Source: Chitinophaga sp. 180180018-3
Lineage (GTDB): Bacteria > Bacteroidota > Bacteroidia > Chitinophagales > Chitinophagaceae
Length of the DNA stretch: 64,000 nt
Assembly (NCBI RefSeq): GCF_037893185.1
Contig: NZ_CP140772.1
Coordinates: forward strand, 8,067,987 to 8,131,986
Direction: 5' to 3'
Shown here: positions 26,665 through 36,400 of the stretch, in pieces
How the letters are laid out: each line of letters opens with the position of its first letter
Position numbering within the stretch: the stretch's first letter is position 1
Notes under the pieces: generated by a model
What the model was told of the DNA's origin: nothing
The model's database searches: none
What the model saw: the letters and a program-made list of their open reading frames with translations, nothing else
Position numbers and translations under genes: made by a program

Positions 26665-27681
26665 ATGAAGAGATTAACCCTTAAAGACGTCGCAAAACTA
26701 GCCGGAGTAGCACCTTCCACCGTTTCATTCGTGCTGAATGGAAAGGGGAAACAAATGCGTATACGCGATGAAGTAGCCACCCGGATTATGCAGGTGGCCG
26801 AGAAATCGGGCTATGAGCCTCACCGGATGGCTGTCAACCTCCGCACGGGGCAATCCAAGACGCTGGGGTTGATCGTGGAAAGCATTTCAGGCAGCTTTTT
26901 TGCCAGCCTGGCTAAAACCATCGAAACCGAGGCGGAGCGCAGAGGGTATAATGTGGTGTACTGCAGCACTGAAAACAACGCCCAGAAGGGGGCGGAGCTG
27001 ATCCGTATGCTGGGCCGGCAGATGGTAGATGGCTACCTGATCACCCCGGCTCCGGGAATGGAAAAAGAAATCCAGCACCTGGTGCAGCAACACAAGCCTG
27101 TGGTGCTGATGGACAGCTACTTTCCATCTATCAAAACTCCCTACGTACTGATCAATAATTTTGACGGTGTGCAACAGGGGATGAAACACCTGATCGGAAG
27201 AGGATTTTCCAGGATCGCCTTCGTGATGGTGGATATAAAACTTATCCAGATTGAAGAACGGCTACGGGGCTATGTCACCGCTCTTAAAGACCATAAAATA
27301 CCGGTAAGAAAGAAATATATTCTGCAACTGCAATACCACCGGCAACGGGAAGAATCGCTGAAAATGCTGCAAGATTTCCTGGAAGCTAATCCCGAGCTGG
27401 ACGCCATCTTTTTTTCTACCAACTATCTCGGTATACTGGGGCTGGAAGCCATCGGGCGCTTAGGCCTGCGCATGCCGGACGATATTGCCGTGCTTTGTTT
27501 CGATGACCACGACATATTCCGGCTCTATCCTCCCGGAATATCTGTGATCGAGCAGCCTATCGAAGGGATCGCGAAAACAGCCATCGATCTGCTGATGCAC
27601 CAGTTGGATAAAAACAGTACCCCGCTTAAAAAAGCCGCAGTCGAACTGCCCGGGAAATTTATCCTGAGAGGATCTGCCTGA
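26665..27681 (+). CDS. LacI-family transcriptional regulator
   Basis: 338 residues. The N-terminal helix-turn-helix is LTLKDVAKLAGVAPSTVSFV (residues 3-22), followed by the hinge helix (HRMAVNLRTGQSKTLGLIV) and a periplasmic-binding-protein-like effector domain (SISGSFFASLAKTIETEAER, DDIAVLCFDDHDIFRLYPPG, VIEQPIEGI). It lies directly upstream of two GH92 genes on the same strand. A CG-centred operator-like palindrome is present before the first of them, so it probably controls alpha-mannoside use. It is divergent from the desaturase; the 291-base spacer between them holds no other clear feature. Confidence 0.92.
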   Translation: MKRLTLKDVAKLAGVAPSTVSFVLNGKGKQMRIRDEVATRIMQVAEKSGYEPHRMAVNLRTGQSKTLGLIVESISGSFFASLAKTIETEAERRGYNVVYCSTENNAQKGAELIRMLGRQMVDGYLITPAPGMEKEIQHLVQQHKPVVLMDSYFPSIKTPYVLINNFDGVQQGMKHLIGRGFSRIAFVMVDIKLIQIEERLRGYVTALKDHKIPVRKKYILQLQYHRQREESLKMLQDFLEANPELDAIFFSTNYLGILGLEAIGRLGLRMPDDIAVLCFDDHDIFRLYPPGISVIEQPIEGIAKTAIDLLMHQLDKNSTPLKKAAVELPGKFILRGSA

Positions 27682-27802
27682 GCATAATACCGTCTGTAAA
27701 AAAAGCAGGCGAGTGTATAAAATGCTGAAAAAATAGTTATACATTTAACACCTGCCTGTGGTGAGAAAAGGATTCGATAGAATCTTTTTTTTCTACAGAC
27801 TT

Positions 27803-27818
27803 GCTAAATCGATTTTGC
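27803..27818. promoter_or_regulatory. Candidate LacI-family operator before the first GH92 gene
   Basis: GCTAAATCGATTTTGC is a palindrome at 14 of 16 positions with a central CG and AAATCGATTT core, the usual layout of LacI/GalR operators. It ends 24 bases before the GH92 start and about 120 bases after the LacI gene. No equally good copy was seen before the second GH92 gene. Confidence 0.45.
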
Positions 27819-27841
27819 GAATTGTTTTATAATTTCTACAC

Positions 27842-30130
27842 ATGAAAAAAGTTGGACTGTTAGCAGCTGCTTTATTATGTCTGCATGGTGCTCAAAGCCA
27901 GACAGTTAATAAAGTTACTGAACCGGCGGACTGGGTGAACACCCTGATGGGCACTGACTCAAAAGGGAGCCTGTCGAATGGTAACACCTATCCCGCCATT
28001 GCCCTGCCCTGGGGCATGAATTTCTGGATGCCACAAACCGGTACGATGGGGAATGGCTGGGCTTATCAATATACTGCTGATAAGATCAGAGGATTCAAAC
28101 AAACACACCAACCCTCTCCGTGGATTAACGACTATGGCCAGTTTGCTATTATGCCGGTAACGGGCAAAGTCAAATTCGATCAGAACAGCCGTGCCAGTTG
28201 GTTCTCTCACAAGTCAGAGGTAGCAAAACCTTACTACTACAGCGTTTACCTGGCCGACCCGGATGTGACCACTGAAATCACTCCCACGGAAAGAGCAGCG
28301 CAACTGCGGTTTACTTATCCTGCTACCGACAGCGCTTTCATTGTAGTAGATGCACTTGACAAAGGTTCCTATATTAAGATATTACCGGAAGAAAGAAAGA
28401 TCATTGGTTATACTACCAAAAATAGTGGCGGTGTACCTGCTAATTTCAAAAATTACTTCATCATTACTTTCGATAAAGCCTTTACTGTAAGCGGTACCTG
28501 GCACGACTCCGTACTGGTGAGAGGCCAGTTGGAGTTGCAGGCCGATCATACCGGCGCGGTCGTAGGTTTTAAAACTGCGAAAGGTGAACGGGTAGGCATT
28601 AAAACAGCTTCTTCTTTCATCAGTTATGAGCAGGCCGAATTGAACCTGCAACGTGAAATCGGCAGCGATAACTTCGATGCTACCTGCAAAAAAGCGAAAG
28701 ATATCTGGAACAAGGAACTGGGCCGCCTCGCTGTGGAAGGAGGTTCCAGCGAACAGGTGACTACGTTCTACTCTTCTCTGTACCGTGTATTACTGTTCCC
28801 CCGCAAGTTCTACGAGATCAATGCGAAAAATGAAGTAGTACACTACAGTCCATATAACGGTCAGGTATTACCTGGTTATATGTTCACCGACAACGGCTTC
28901 TGGGATACTTTCCGCGCGGTGCATCCTTTCTTTACGCTGATGTATCCTTCGCTCAGTGCACATATCATGGAAGGCCTGTCTAACGCTTATAACGAAAGCG
29001 GATGGCTGCCGGAATGGGCCAGCCCCGGGCATCGCGATTGCATGGTAGGCTCCAACTCTGCCTCCCTGATTGCTGATGCTTATCTGAAAGGTATCCGTGG
29101 TTATGACATCAATAACCTGTACAAGGCTATTCTGAAAAATACCGAGAATGAAGGCCCGCTTAGCTCCGTAGGCCGCCTCGGTGTAAAGTATTACAACAGC
29201 CTGGGATATATTCCGTACGATGTGAAGATCAACGAAAACGCTGCACGAACACTGGAATATGCCTACGACGATTTCACCATCTTCCAGCTTGCGAAAGCAC
29301 TGAACAGGCCGAAGGAAGAAATCAAACGTTTCGAAAAACGTTCTCAGAACTATCGTAATCTTTTCGATCCGGAAACTAAACTGATGCGTGGCAAAAACAA
29401 GGATGGTAAGTTCCAGACGCCTTTCAACCCATTCAAATGGGGAGATGCCTTTACAGAAGGTAACAGCTGGCACTACACCTGGTCTGTATTCCACGATATA
29501 CAGGGACTGAGCAACCTGATGGGCGGCCAGCAGGGCTTCATCCAGATGCTGGATTCTGTATTCAATATGCCACCGGTATTCGATGAAAGCTACTATGGTA
29601 CTGTTATTCACGAAATACGCGAAATGCAGATCATGAACATGGGCCAGTATGCACATGGTAACCAGCCTATTCAGCACATGATCTACTTATATAATTATGC
29701 AGGCCAACCCTGGAAAGCTCAGTACTGGATCCGCCAGGTGATGAACCGCCTGTACAAGGCTACACCCGATGGATATTGCGGGGATGAAGACAATGGTCAA
29801 ACCAGTGCCTGGTATGTGTTTTCTGCCATGGGCTTCTATCCTGTATGCCCTGGTACCCAACAGTATGTACTTGGTACGCCGCTGTTCTCCAAACTGACTA
29901 TGACGCTGGAAGATGGTAAACAAATGGTGATCAACGCACCGGGTAACAGCGATGCTAACCTGTATGTACAAGGTGCTGCATTGAACGGACAGGCATACGA
30001 TAAAAACTGGATCAGCCATCAGGATCTGCAGAAGGGCGGTACGCTGGAATTCAGAATGGGCGGCAATCCTGAGAAATCAAGAGGCAGCTCTCCGGCAGCA
30101 TATCCGTATTCCTATTCTACAGCAAAATAG
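27842..30130 (+). CDS. GH92 alpha-mannosidase, predicted alpha-1,2 specific
   Basis: 762 residues with a Sec signal (residues 1-19). It follows the two-domain GH92 layout: beta-sandwich, then an (alpha/alpha)6 barrel. Predicted catalytic acid Glu539 lies in TEGNSWHYTW and the base pair Asp648/Asp650 in GDEDNGQTSAW. Relative to Bacteroides Bt3990 as I recall it (Trp88, Glu533, His584, Glu585, Asp642, Asp644), all six are found here at a constant offset of +6 (Trp94, Glu539, His590, Glu591, Asp648, Asp650). Trp and His-Glu are the +1 subsite residues linked to alpha-1,2 cleavage. The enzyme inverts and needs calcium. It probably removes mannose from N-glycans or yeast mannan. Confidence 0.92.
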   Translation: MKKVGLLAAALLCLHGAQSQTVNKVTEPADWVNTLMGTDSKGSLSNGNTYPAIALPWGMNFWMPQTGTMGNGWAYQYTADKIRGFKQTHQPSPWINDYGQFAIMPVTGKVKFDQNSRASWFSHKSEVAKPYYYSVYLADPDVTTEITPTERAAQLRFTYPATDSAFIVVDALDKGSYIKILPEERKIIGYTTKNSGGVPANFKNYFIITFDKAFTVSGTWHDSVLVRGQLELQADHTGAVVGFKTAKGERVGIKTASSFISYEQAELNLQREIGSDNFDATCKKAKDIWNKELGRLAVEGGSSEQVTTFYSSLYRVLLFPRKFYEINAKNEVVHYSPYNGQVLPGYMFTDNGFWDTFRAVHPFFTLMYPSLSAHIMEGLSNAYNESGWLPEWASPGHRDCMVGSNSASLIADAYLKGIRGYDINNLYKAILKNTENEGPLSSVGRLGVKYYNSLGYIPYDVKINENAARTLEYAYDDFTIFQLAKALNRPKEEIKRFEKRSQNYRNLFDPETKLMRGKNKDGKFQTPFNPFKWGDAFTEGNSWHYTWSVFHDIQGLSNLMGGQQGFIQMLDSVFNMPPVFDESYYGTVIHEIREMQIMNMGQYAHGNQPIQHMIYLYNYAGQPWKAQYWIRQVMNRLYKATPDGYCGDEDNGQTSAWYVFSAMGFYPVCPGTQQYVLGTPLFSKLTMTLEDGKQMVINAPGNSDANLYVQGAALNGQAYDKNWISHQDLQKGGTLEFRMGGNPEKSRGSSPAAYPYSYSTAK

Positions 30131-30174
30131 AATGGAATACCTGTAAAATATTTTCATTGTTCACTGATATATTT

Positions 30175-30234
30175 CATCCCGATTCTTCGGGATGTATTTA
30201 AACTACTGGCTACCAGCCTTCAATGGCTGGTAGC
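30175..30234 (+). terminator. Two tandem hairpins between the GH92 genes
   Basis: The first stem is CATCCCGA / TCGGGATG (30175-30194, loop TTCT). The second is GCTACCAGCC / GGCTGGTAGC (30209-30234, loop TTCAAT) followed by TTTTAAAAAA. Both stems are perfect. They suggest at least partial termination, so the second GH92 gene may be expressed at a different level from the first. Confidence 0.7.
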
Positions 30235-30251
30235 TTTTAAAAAATCTGCGT

Positions 30252-32534
30252 ATGAGAAAATTGATGCTACCCTTATTGCTATTTGCCTGCCTTGCTGCAT
30301 CCGCACAGGAAAATCTGATACAGTATGTAAAACCCATTACCGGTACACAGCGCATGGGACATACTTATCCCGGAGCCACTGTTCCCTTTGGAATGGTGCA
30401 GCTCAGTCCGGAAACAGATACCATTCCTTACGAAATGAATGGTAAGTATAATCCTGATGTGTATAAATATTGTGCAGGTTATCAGTATGAAGATAAAACC
30501 ATCGTTGGTTTCAGCCACACTCACTTCAGTGGAACAGGTCATTCCGACCTGGGGGATTTCCTCATCATGCCAACGACAGGCAAACTGCAATTGAATCCCG
30601 GTACCGCCGATCACCCGGAAAATGGCTACCGGTCTGCATTCTCACATAGTACAGAAGTAGCGGAACCTGCATACTACAAGGTGAAGCTGGAAGATGACAA
30701 TATCCTGGCGGAGCTGACGGCTACCAACCGTGTGGGCTTTCATCAATATACCTTCCCCGGTACAGACCAGGCACATATTATTCTGGATATGATGTCGGGG
30801 ATCTACAATTACGGGAACAAGAATGTATGGACTTTCATCAGAGTGGAGAATGATACGCTGGTCACCGGTTTCAGACAAACTAACGGTTGGGCACGTACGA
30901 GAATAGAATATTTTGCAATGACTTTCTCCAAACCATTTACCAGCTACGGTCAGCAGAACAATGCTAAAGATGTGTATAAAGGCTTCTGGAGAAAGTTTGA
31001 TCAGACAAAGGATTTTCCCGAAATGGCAGGCCGGGAGATCCGTGCCTATTTTAACTTTACTACTGCTCCCGGGGAGAAGATCAAAATTAAGTTTGCCCTT
31101 TCCCCTGTCAGCACAGCAGGTGCATTGAAGAACCTGAGAGCCGAGATCCCCGGCTGGGATTTTGAACAGGTGAAGCGCGATGGGCAGGCACTATGGGCGA
31201 AAGAGCTGAACAAAATCCGTATCGAATCGGGCAGTCGTGAAGAGAAAGAAAATTTCTATACCGCCATGTATCATGCTTTCATCAATCCTACTACCTATAT
31301 GGACGTAGATGGAGCTTACCGAGGCCTGGATATGAATGGTCATAACGCAAACGGCTACACTAACTACACCACGTTCTCTCTCTGGGACACCTACCGTGCG
31401 TTACATCCGCTGTTCAATGTGATACAGCCCGCGCGGAATGCAGATATGATCCGGTCGATGCTGAATCACTATGAGCAGAGCGCACAGCATATGTTGCCTG
31501 TATGGGCACACTACGCCAATGAAAACTGGTGCATGATCGGTTATCACAGCGTATCTGTTATAGCAGATGCGATCATAAAAGGGAACGCTCCGTTTGATGC
31601 AAACAAAGCGCTGGATGCCTGTGTGACTACAGCCCGCCACCGTACCTACGACGGATTAAGCTACTACATGGATAAAGGCTATGTACCGGAAGATAAAAAT
31701 GGTTCTTCTGTTTCCAAAACATTGGAATATGCTTATGACGACTGGTGTATTGCGCAGGTGGCAAAAAAGCTGGGCCGTACGGATATTTATGATGAGTTTA
31801 TCAAACGTTCCGGGAACTACCGGAGTGTATATGATACGAATTCCGGCTTCATGCGTCCGAAACTGGATGATGGAACATTCAAAGCCAGTTTTGATCCTTT
31901 GCAAACGCACGACCAGGGCTTTATTGAAGGGAATGCCTGGAATTACAGCCTGTATGTGCCGCATAACCCTGATGAGATGATTGCCATGATGGGTGGCAAA
32001 AAACAATTTACTACCCACCTCGATTCATTATTTACAATGGAGTTGCCTGATAAATATTTTGCTGAAACGGAAGATATCACCCGCGACGGTATCATCGGTA
32101 ACTACGTTCATGGTAATGAGCCTTCACATCATGTGGCCTATCTCTATAACTGGACCGGCTATCCGTGGAAAACACAGGAGCGTGTGCGGATGATTCTGAA
32201 AAAAATGTATCATCCCGGACCCGACGGGCTGGGTGGTAACGACGACTGCGGCCAGATGAGCGCCTGGTACATATTCACCACCCTGGGCTTTTATCCGGTA
32301 TGCCCCGGATCAGACCAGTATTCATTGGGCAGTCCGGCCATTGATAAAGCAACCCTGCAACTGGAGAATGGAAAAACCTTCGTGGTAGACGTTAAAAACC
32401 AGAGCGATAAGAATGTATATGTGCAGAAAGTATTGCTGAATGGTGCGCCTTTAAACCGCCTCTATATTACGCATGCCGACATCATGAATGGCGGCACGCT
32501 TACATTCTATATGAGCGCCAGGCCAAAGAAATAA
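30252..32534 (+). CDS. GH92 alpha-mannosidase, different linkage from its neighbour
   Basis: 760 residues with a Sec signal (residues 1-18, LFACLAASAQ). The GH92 fold is recognised from TYPGATVPFGMVQLSPETD, the acid Glu559 in FIEGNAWNYS, HGNEPSHH near 620-627 and GNDDCGQMSAW. Compared with the upstream GH92 protein it has Asn663-Asp665 where the other has Asp648-Asp650, GTGHSDLGDF in place of the Trp94 region, and no His-Glu pair in the +1 subsite region (ETEDITRDGIIGNY). A linkage other than alpha-1,2 is therefore likely (1,3, 1,4 or 1,6), but the sequence does not decide which. It pairs with the upstream enzyme to strip branched mannosides. Confidence 0.9.
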   Translation: MRKLMLPLLLFACLAASAQENLIQYVKPITGTQRMGHTYPGATVPFGMVQLSPETDTIPYEMNGKYNPDVYKYCAGYQYEDKTIVGFSHTHFSGTGHSDLGDFLIMPTTGKLQLNPGTADHPENGYRSAFSHSTEVAEPAYYKVKLEDDNILAELTATNRVGFHQYTFPGTDQAHIILDMMSGIYNYGNKNVWTFIRVENDTLVTGFRQTNGWARTRIEYFAMTFSKPFTSYGQQNNAKDVYKGFWRKFDQTKDFPEMAGREIRAYFNFTTAPGEKIKIKFALSPVSTAGALKNLRAEIPGWDFEQVKRDGQALWAKELNKIRIESGSREEKENFYTAMYHAFINPTTYMDVDGAYRGLDMNGHNANGYTNYTTFSLWDTYRALHPLFNVIQPARNADMIRSMLNHYEQSAQHMLPVWAHYANENWCMIGYHSVSVIADAIIKGNAPFDANKALDACVTTARHRTYDGLSYYMDKGYVPEDKNGSSVSKTLEYAYDDWCIAQVAKKLGRTDIYDEFIKRSGNYRSVYDTNSGFMRPKLDDGTFKASFDPLQTHDQGFIEGNAWNYSLYVPHNPDEMIAMMGGKKQFTTHLDSLFTMELPDKYFAETEDITRDGIIGNYVHGNEPSHHVAYLYNWTGYPWKTQERVRMILKKMYHPGPDGLGGNDDCGQMSAWYIFTTLGFYPVCPGSDQYSLGSPAIDKATLQLENGKTFVVDVKNQSDKNVYVQKVLLNGAPLNRLYITHADIMNGGTLTFYMSARPKK

Positions 32535-32560
32535 TCAAGTGTGAATTCAATCAGACATAG

Positions 32561-32594
32561 CCGCTCCGGGGAGTATTCTCCGGGCGGTTTTTTT
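32561..32594 (+). terminator. Intrinsic terminator after the second GH92 gene
   Basis: The stem CCGCTCCGG / CCGGGCGG pairs over 8 base pairs with one bulged T around a 10-base loop, and is followed directly by seven T. It lies 26 bases after the GH92 stop and is a classical terminator. Confidence 0.85.
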
Positions 32595-32618
32595 ATGGCA
32601 GAATCCTAACTTCGCCGA

Positions 32619-33353
32619 ATGAAAACAAATACAAATATTACTGATCTGAATATAGAGAACCTGACTTCTTTGTGGAAGATTGCAGGTACTCCCTTCAACG
32701 CCTATACGGAGCAAGCCGCATTCAGCTATTGCAGTGTGCCAGGCTTGGACTGGCCCAACCGGCTTTGGTTTCATCAGCGCATTACCCGCGATGAGCTTGA
32801 GCTGGCATTACAAACAGTTGGCACCGGCAGATGGGTAGTGCCTCATTGGGATATTTATGATCAGGCAGCAGATGATATTTTCGTTGCCTGCGGAGGTGAA
32901 AAAGGCTTTGAGCAGGCGGGCATGTCGTTGTTGCTGAAACGGCCTTTTACAGGCCAGTATACACTTTCATTCCGGCAGGTGCTTACTCCGGAAGATGCTG
33001 CTGCATGGGCCACCGTTTATCCGCAGGCATTCAACTACCGGATCGACGCATCGATACTGGAACGTACCTGGCATCATCTGCGTTTTTATCTGGCTTTCTT
33101 TGAAAATACCCCCATTGGTACAGGTATCCTGCATTGCCAGAATGGTATAGCAGGTATTCATGGAATTGGTGTAATACCGGAAATGCGAAGAAGAGGATTT
33201 GCCAATGAGATCATGGTATACATTCTGAATGAAGCTATTGCGCTAGAAGCCACCCATGCTACATTGCAGGCTTCGCAAATGGGAAAAGGAATATATGTGG
33301 AAATGGGGTTTGAGGAGCAGTTTCAGATCAGGAATTACGTTTTTAGGAAATAA
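32619..33353 (+). CDS. GNAT-family acetyltransferase
   Basis: 244 residues. The C-terminal half has the GNAT core: PIGTGILHCQNGIAGIHGIG, then the acetyl-CoA loop VIPEMRRRGFANEIMVYIL (about 185-203) and the ending QASQMGKGIYVEMGFEEQFQI. The N-terminal part (TSLWKIAGTPFNAYTEQAAF) is unassigned. The substrate is unknown. It lies after the GH92 terminator, so is likely its own transcript, and ends at a perfect 68-bp palindrome. Confidence 0.85.
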   Translation: MKTNTNITDLNIENLTSLWKIAGTPFNAYTEQAAFSYCSVPGLDWPNRLWFHQRITRDELELALQTVGTGRWVVPHWDIYDQAADDIFVACGGEKGFEQAGMSLLLKRPFTGQYTLSFRQVLTPEDAAAWATVYPQAFNYRIDASILERTWHHLRFYLAFFENTPIGTGILHCQNGIAGIHGIGVIPEMRRRGFANEIMVYILNEAIALEATHATLQASQMGKGIYVEMGFEEQFQIRNYVFRK

Positions 33354-33363
33354 GCCCCGGAAT

Positions 33364-33431
33364 ACAACATTAAGCATAAAGACGAGGCCCTTAGCATATG
33401 CTAAGGGCCTCGTCTTTATGCTTAATGTTGT
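33364..33431. terminator. Perfect 68-bp palindrome between convergent genes
   Basis: Two 34-base arms meet without a spacer at GCAT|ATGC. The arm holds GCATAAAGACGAGGCCCTTA. It begins 10 bases after the GNAT stop and its last base is the first base of the stop codon of the convergent ThuA-PQQ fusion gene. It should end transcription from both sides. Its sequence differs from the GCGRAGA-core hairpins elsewhere in the window. Confidence 0.88.
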
Positions 33432-36400
33432 TACGGTATCAACGTCACCGTAGAAATCCCCAGCTGCACTTTCTGCGTAGCATCTGTAGCTTTGAAGCGT
33501 AGGTACAGATTGTGCATTTTACCGTCTGTTATTGGGGCAAAGCTGAAGTTTGCTTTATTAGGTGTTTTAGGTTGTGCACCCGGGCCGATGGTTACTTCGC
33601 CGAGGCGGTTACCATTGGCATTGTCTACGAATGCTTCCACTGTATAGCCGTATTGTTGCGGTTCCTGTACCATATACATCAACTGAATACCTTTCACATC
33701 TGTAAGATCCAGTTGATTGTAAGTAACCCAGCCTTCGGTGTTGGCAGGGATCAGGAATTTCATGTTGTTGGCGGAGAATGTGGCAACACCATCCGCTTTG
33801 TTGTAGTCGGCAGCCTGTAATACAGGACTGATCAGCTCGGCCGTGGCTGTACCGGTGATCGGTTTGATGCCCGGTCCGCCTTTATCGGTGTAACTGGCCA
33901 GGAGGTACAGCACGCCGTTGTCTTTGGCTTCACCACCCATGGTTGGATTGATATCGCCATTGACAGGGAGTGATGGTATTTTCTGCGTATTACCTCCAAC
34001 GGAATAGATGTATTCGATGAGCTGTTTGGCTTCGCCCTGGGAAAGGCCAGGGTGGGCCGACATAGCTGTTTCTCCCCATACACCACCACCGCCGGCGATG
34101 ATCTTTTTAGCCAGCATTTCAGGTGCTGCCGGATCATTCCTGTATTTTTCTGTTATCTGTTTGAAGGAAGGCCCAATCGATTTTTCATCCGGTTTGTGAC
34201 AGGTTTTACAATCGGATACTTCCATGATGTTTTTACCTGCTATTGCTCCGGTGATAATCTGGTGGCCTTGTGGCACAGCTGCTTTATCGCGGCCCTGAAT
34301 GTAATCGGCTTTTACAAAGATGTTGTTTACATCCAGCTTGCCGTCGGCAGAGTTACCGTCTTCCTTGTCACTGATATTAACACTGTAGTGCACCTGTTTT
34401 CCAGGGAAGTAGAACATCTTGTTGCCGGTGATATCGATCTTTACATCCGGTGTTTCGTTGCCGGCATAAAGGGCTATGGAGCTGCTCTTGGTTTTGGCGC
34501 CTTTGTCGTCAGATATCTCTACAAATACCTGGTATTCTCCGGCTGTTGCATAAGTGTACTCCACAGTGGGTTCCGTTGTTTCTTTTTTGGTGCCGTTACC
34601 AAAATTCCACATGTAGGTAAGCTTGTCGCCATCAGGATCTTTAGAGCCTTCTGCAGAAAGTTTTACTTTAAATGGCAATCCGCCTGTTGCATGATTGGCC
34701 TGTATTTTAGCTACCGGTGCACGGTTGCCGCCATTGTAATCGATACGGGCGAGTCCTGCATCTACGTTTTTGCTAAACCATCCATGACCATATTCCAGGA
34801 TGTATATACGGCCGTCGGGGCCCATTTCCATATCGATGGGGGCATTCCACCTGGTGTGTGGCATGAACTTCTCCATCTTAGAGAAATTACCGTTTTTATC
34901 CATTGTTACGGCCATGATCCACTCGCGTACCCAGTCGTAGATAAAGAGTTTACCGTTATAGTAATCCGGGAAACGGGTTTCTTTCGGATAAAATTCACTG
35001 TAATAAACGGGGCCTGCTTCGGCGTTACGTCCGCCGCTGCCTACAATCGGGAACTCGTCGGACTTGCCATACGGATACCAGATGAAGGCTGGTGTGGCCG
35101 GAGGTAATTCTTTCAGACCGGTGTTGTTGCGGGAGTTATTGACAGGCTTCAGCGGATCGTAATAAGGGCCGCTCTCGCCGGTTTCGTAGTTGTATTGACG
35201 ATAAGGTTTGTTGTTGGCGATGAACATCGGATAACCGAAGAAGCCGGGCTTCTTGGCCTGATTGATTTCGTCGTACCCTCTCGGGCCACGCAGGGAATCG
35301 TCGTTGTTGGCATCCGGGCCTACTTCTCCCCAATATACGTACCCGGTTTTTTTGTCGATCGACATACGGTAGGGATTACGTGTTCCCATCGCATAAATTT
35401 CCGGGCGTGTTCCCTTGGTACCTTTAGGATACAGGTTACCTTCAGGGATGGTGTAGGAACCATCAGCTTCTACTTTAATACGCAGGATCTTACCACGGAG
35501 ATCGTTGGTGTTGGCGGAACCGCGCATATCGTCGTACTGCAGATGTCCGGGCCTGTCGTCAGTAGGGCCGTAGCCTTTGCTGACATATTTCTGGTTGGGT
35601 TCATCGAACGGAGTAGTGTTATCGCCTGTAGAGATATACAGTAATCCACCAGGACCGAATGAAAGAGAACCTCCGGTATGGCAGCAGATATTGCGTTGAG
35701 AGTAGAATTGCAGCACCACTTTTTCAGAAGACATATCCAGCTTACCGTTTTCAAATTTGAAACGTGATAAGCGGTTTACTGAAGTATCTGCAGGTGAATA
35801 CATCGTATAGATGTAGTGATTGTTTTTGAAGTCCGGATCGGCGGTAAGTCCGATGAAACCTTCTTCTGCATTGACATGTGGTGTATCGGTGTGATGGTAT
35901 ACCTTCAGCAGACCAGCCTGCGACAATGTTTTCTGTGCTGCGTTGTAATACATCAGCTCACCGCGACGCTGTGCAATGAGCACATCGAGGTTAGGGAGTA
36001 TAGCCATTTCCGTTGGTTCGAAGAGCTCGCCGGAAACCAGTACATCTTTGGTGAAGCGATCTTCTTCAGGAACGCGCAGGGTGGTAGCCTGGCTATAGTC
36101 CAGCACCTGGTTTTTGCCGATAGCATATTTGATACCACCAGCCAGGTGTTTGAGGAAAAGACTGTCTTTGTAAGATTCTTCGGTATGTCCGAGACCTGTA
36201 TAGAAAGCACGGCCACCGTCGAAATCGTGGTACCAGCTGATGGGGTGGTTAGCACCCATGGTACCGCCCTGGTACGACTTTTCATCGAGTTTCAGGAGTA
36301 CGGTAGTGGTGGTATCCACATCTTTGTAATTGTACCATTCGTCGGTATGTTCCCATTTTTCGGGCAAGCCTTCTGTAGCAGGGAATGATTTGTTCACAAC

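Noticed and set aside
27842..32534. First GH92 protein as a mannose-1-phosphate mannosidase because of HGNQP where the second has HGNEP
   Set aside because: The position matching the known catalytic acid is Glu539 in TEGNSWHY, which is kept in both proteins. The Gln in HGNQP is not the acid.
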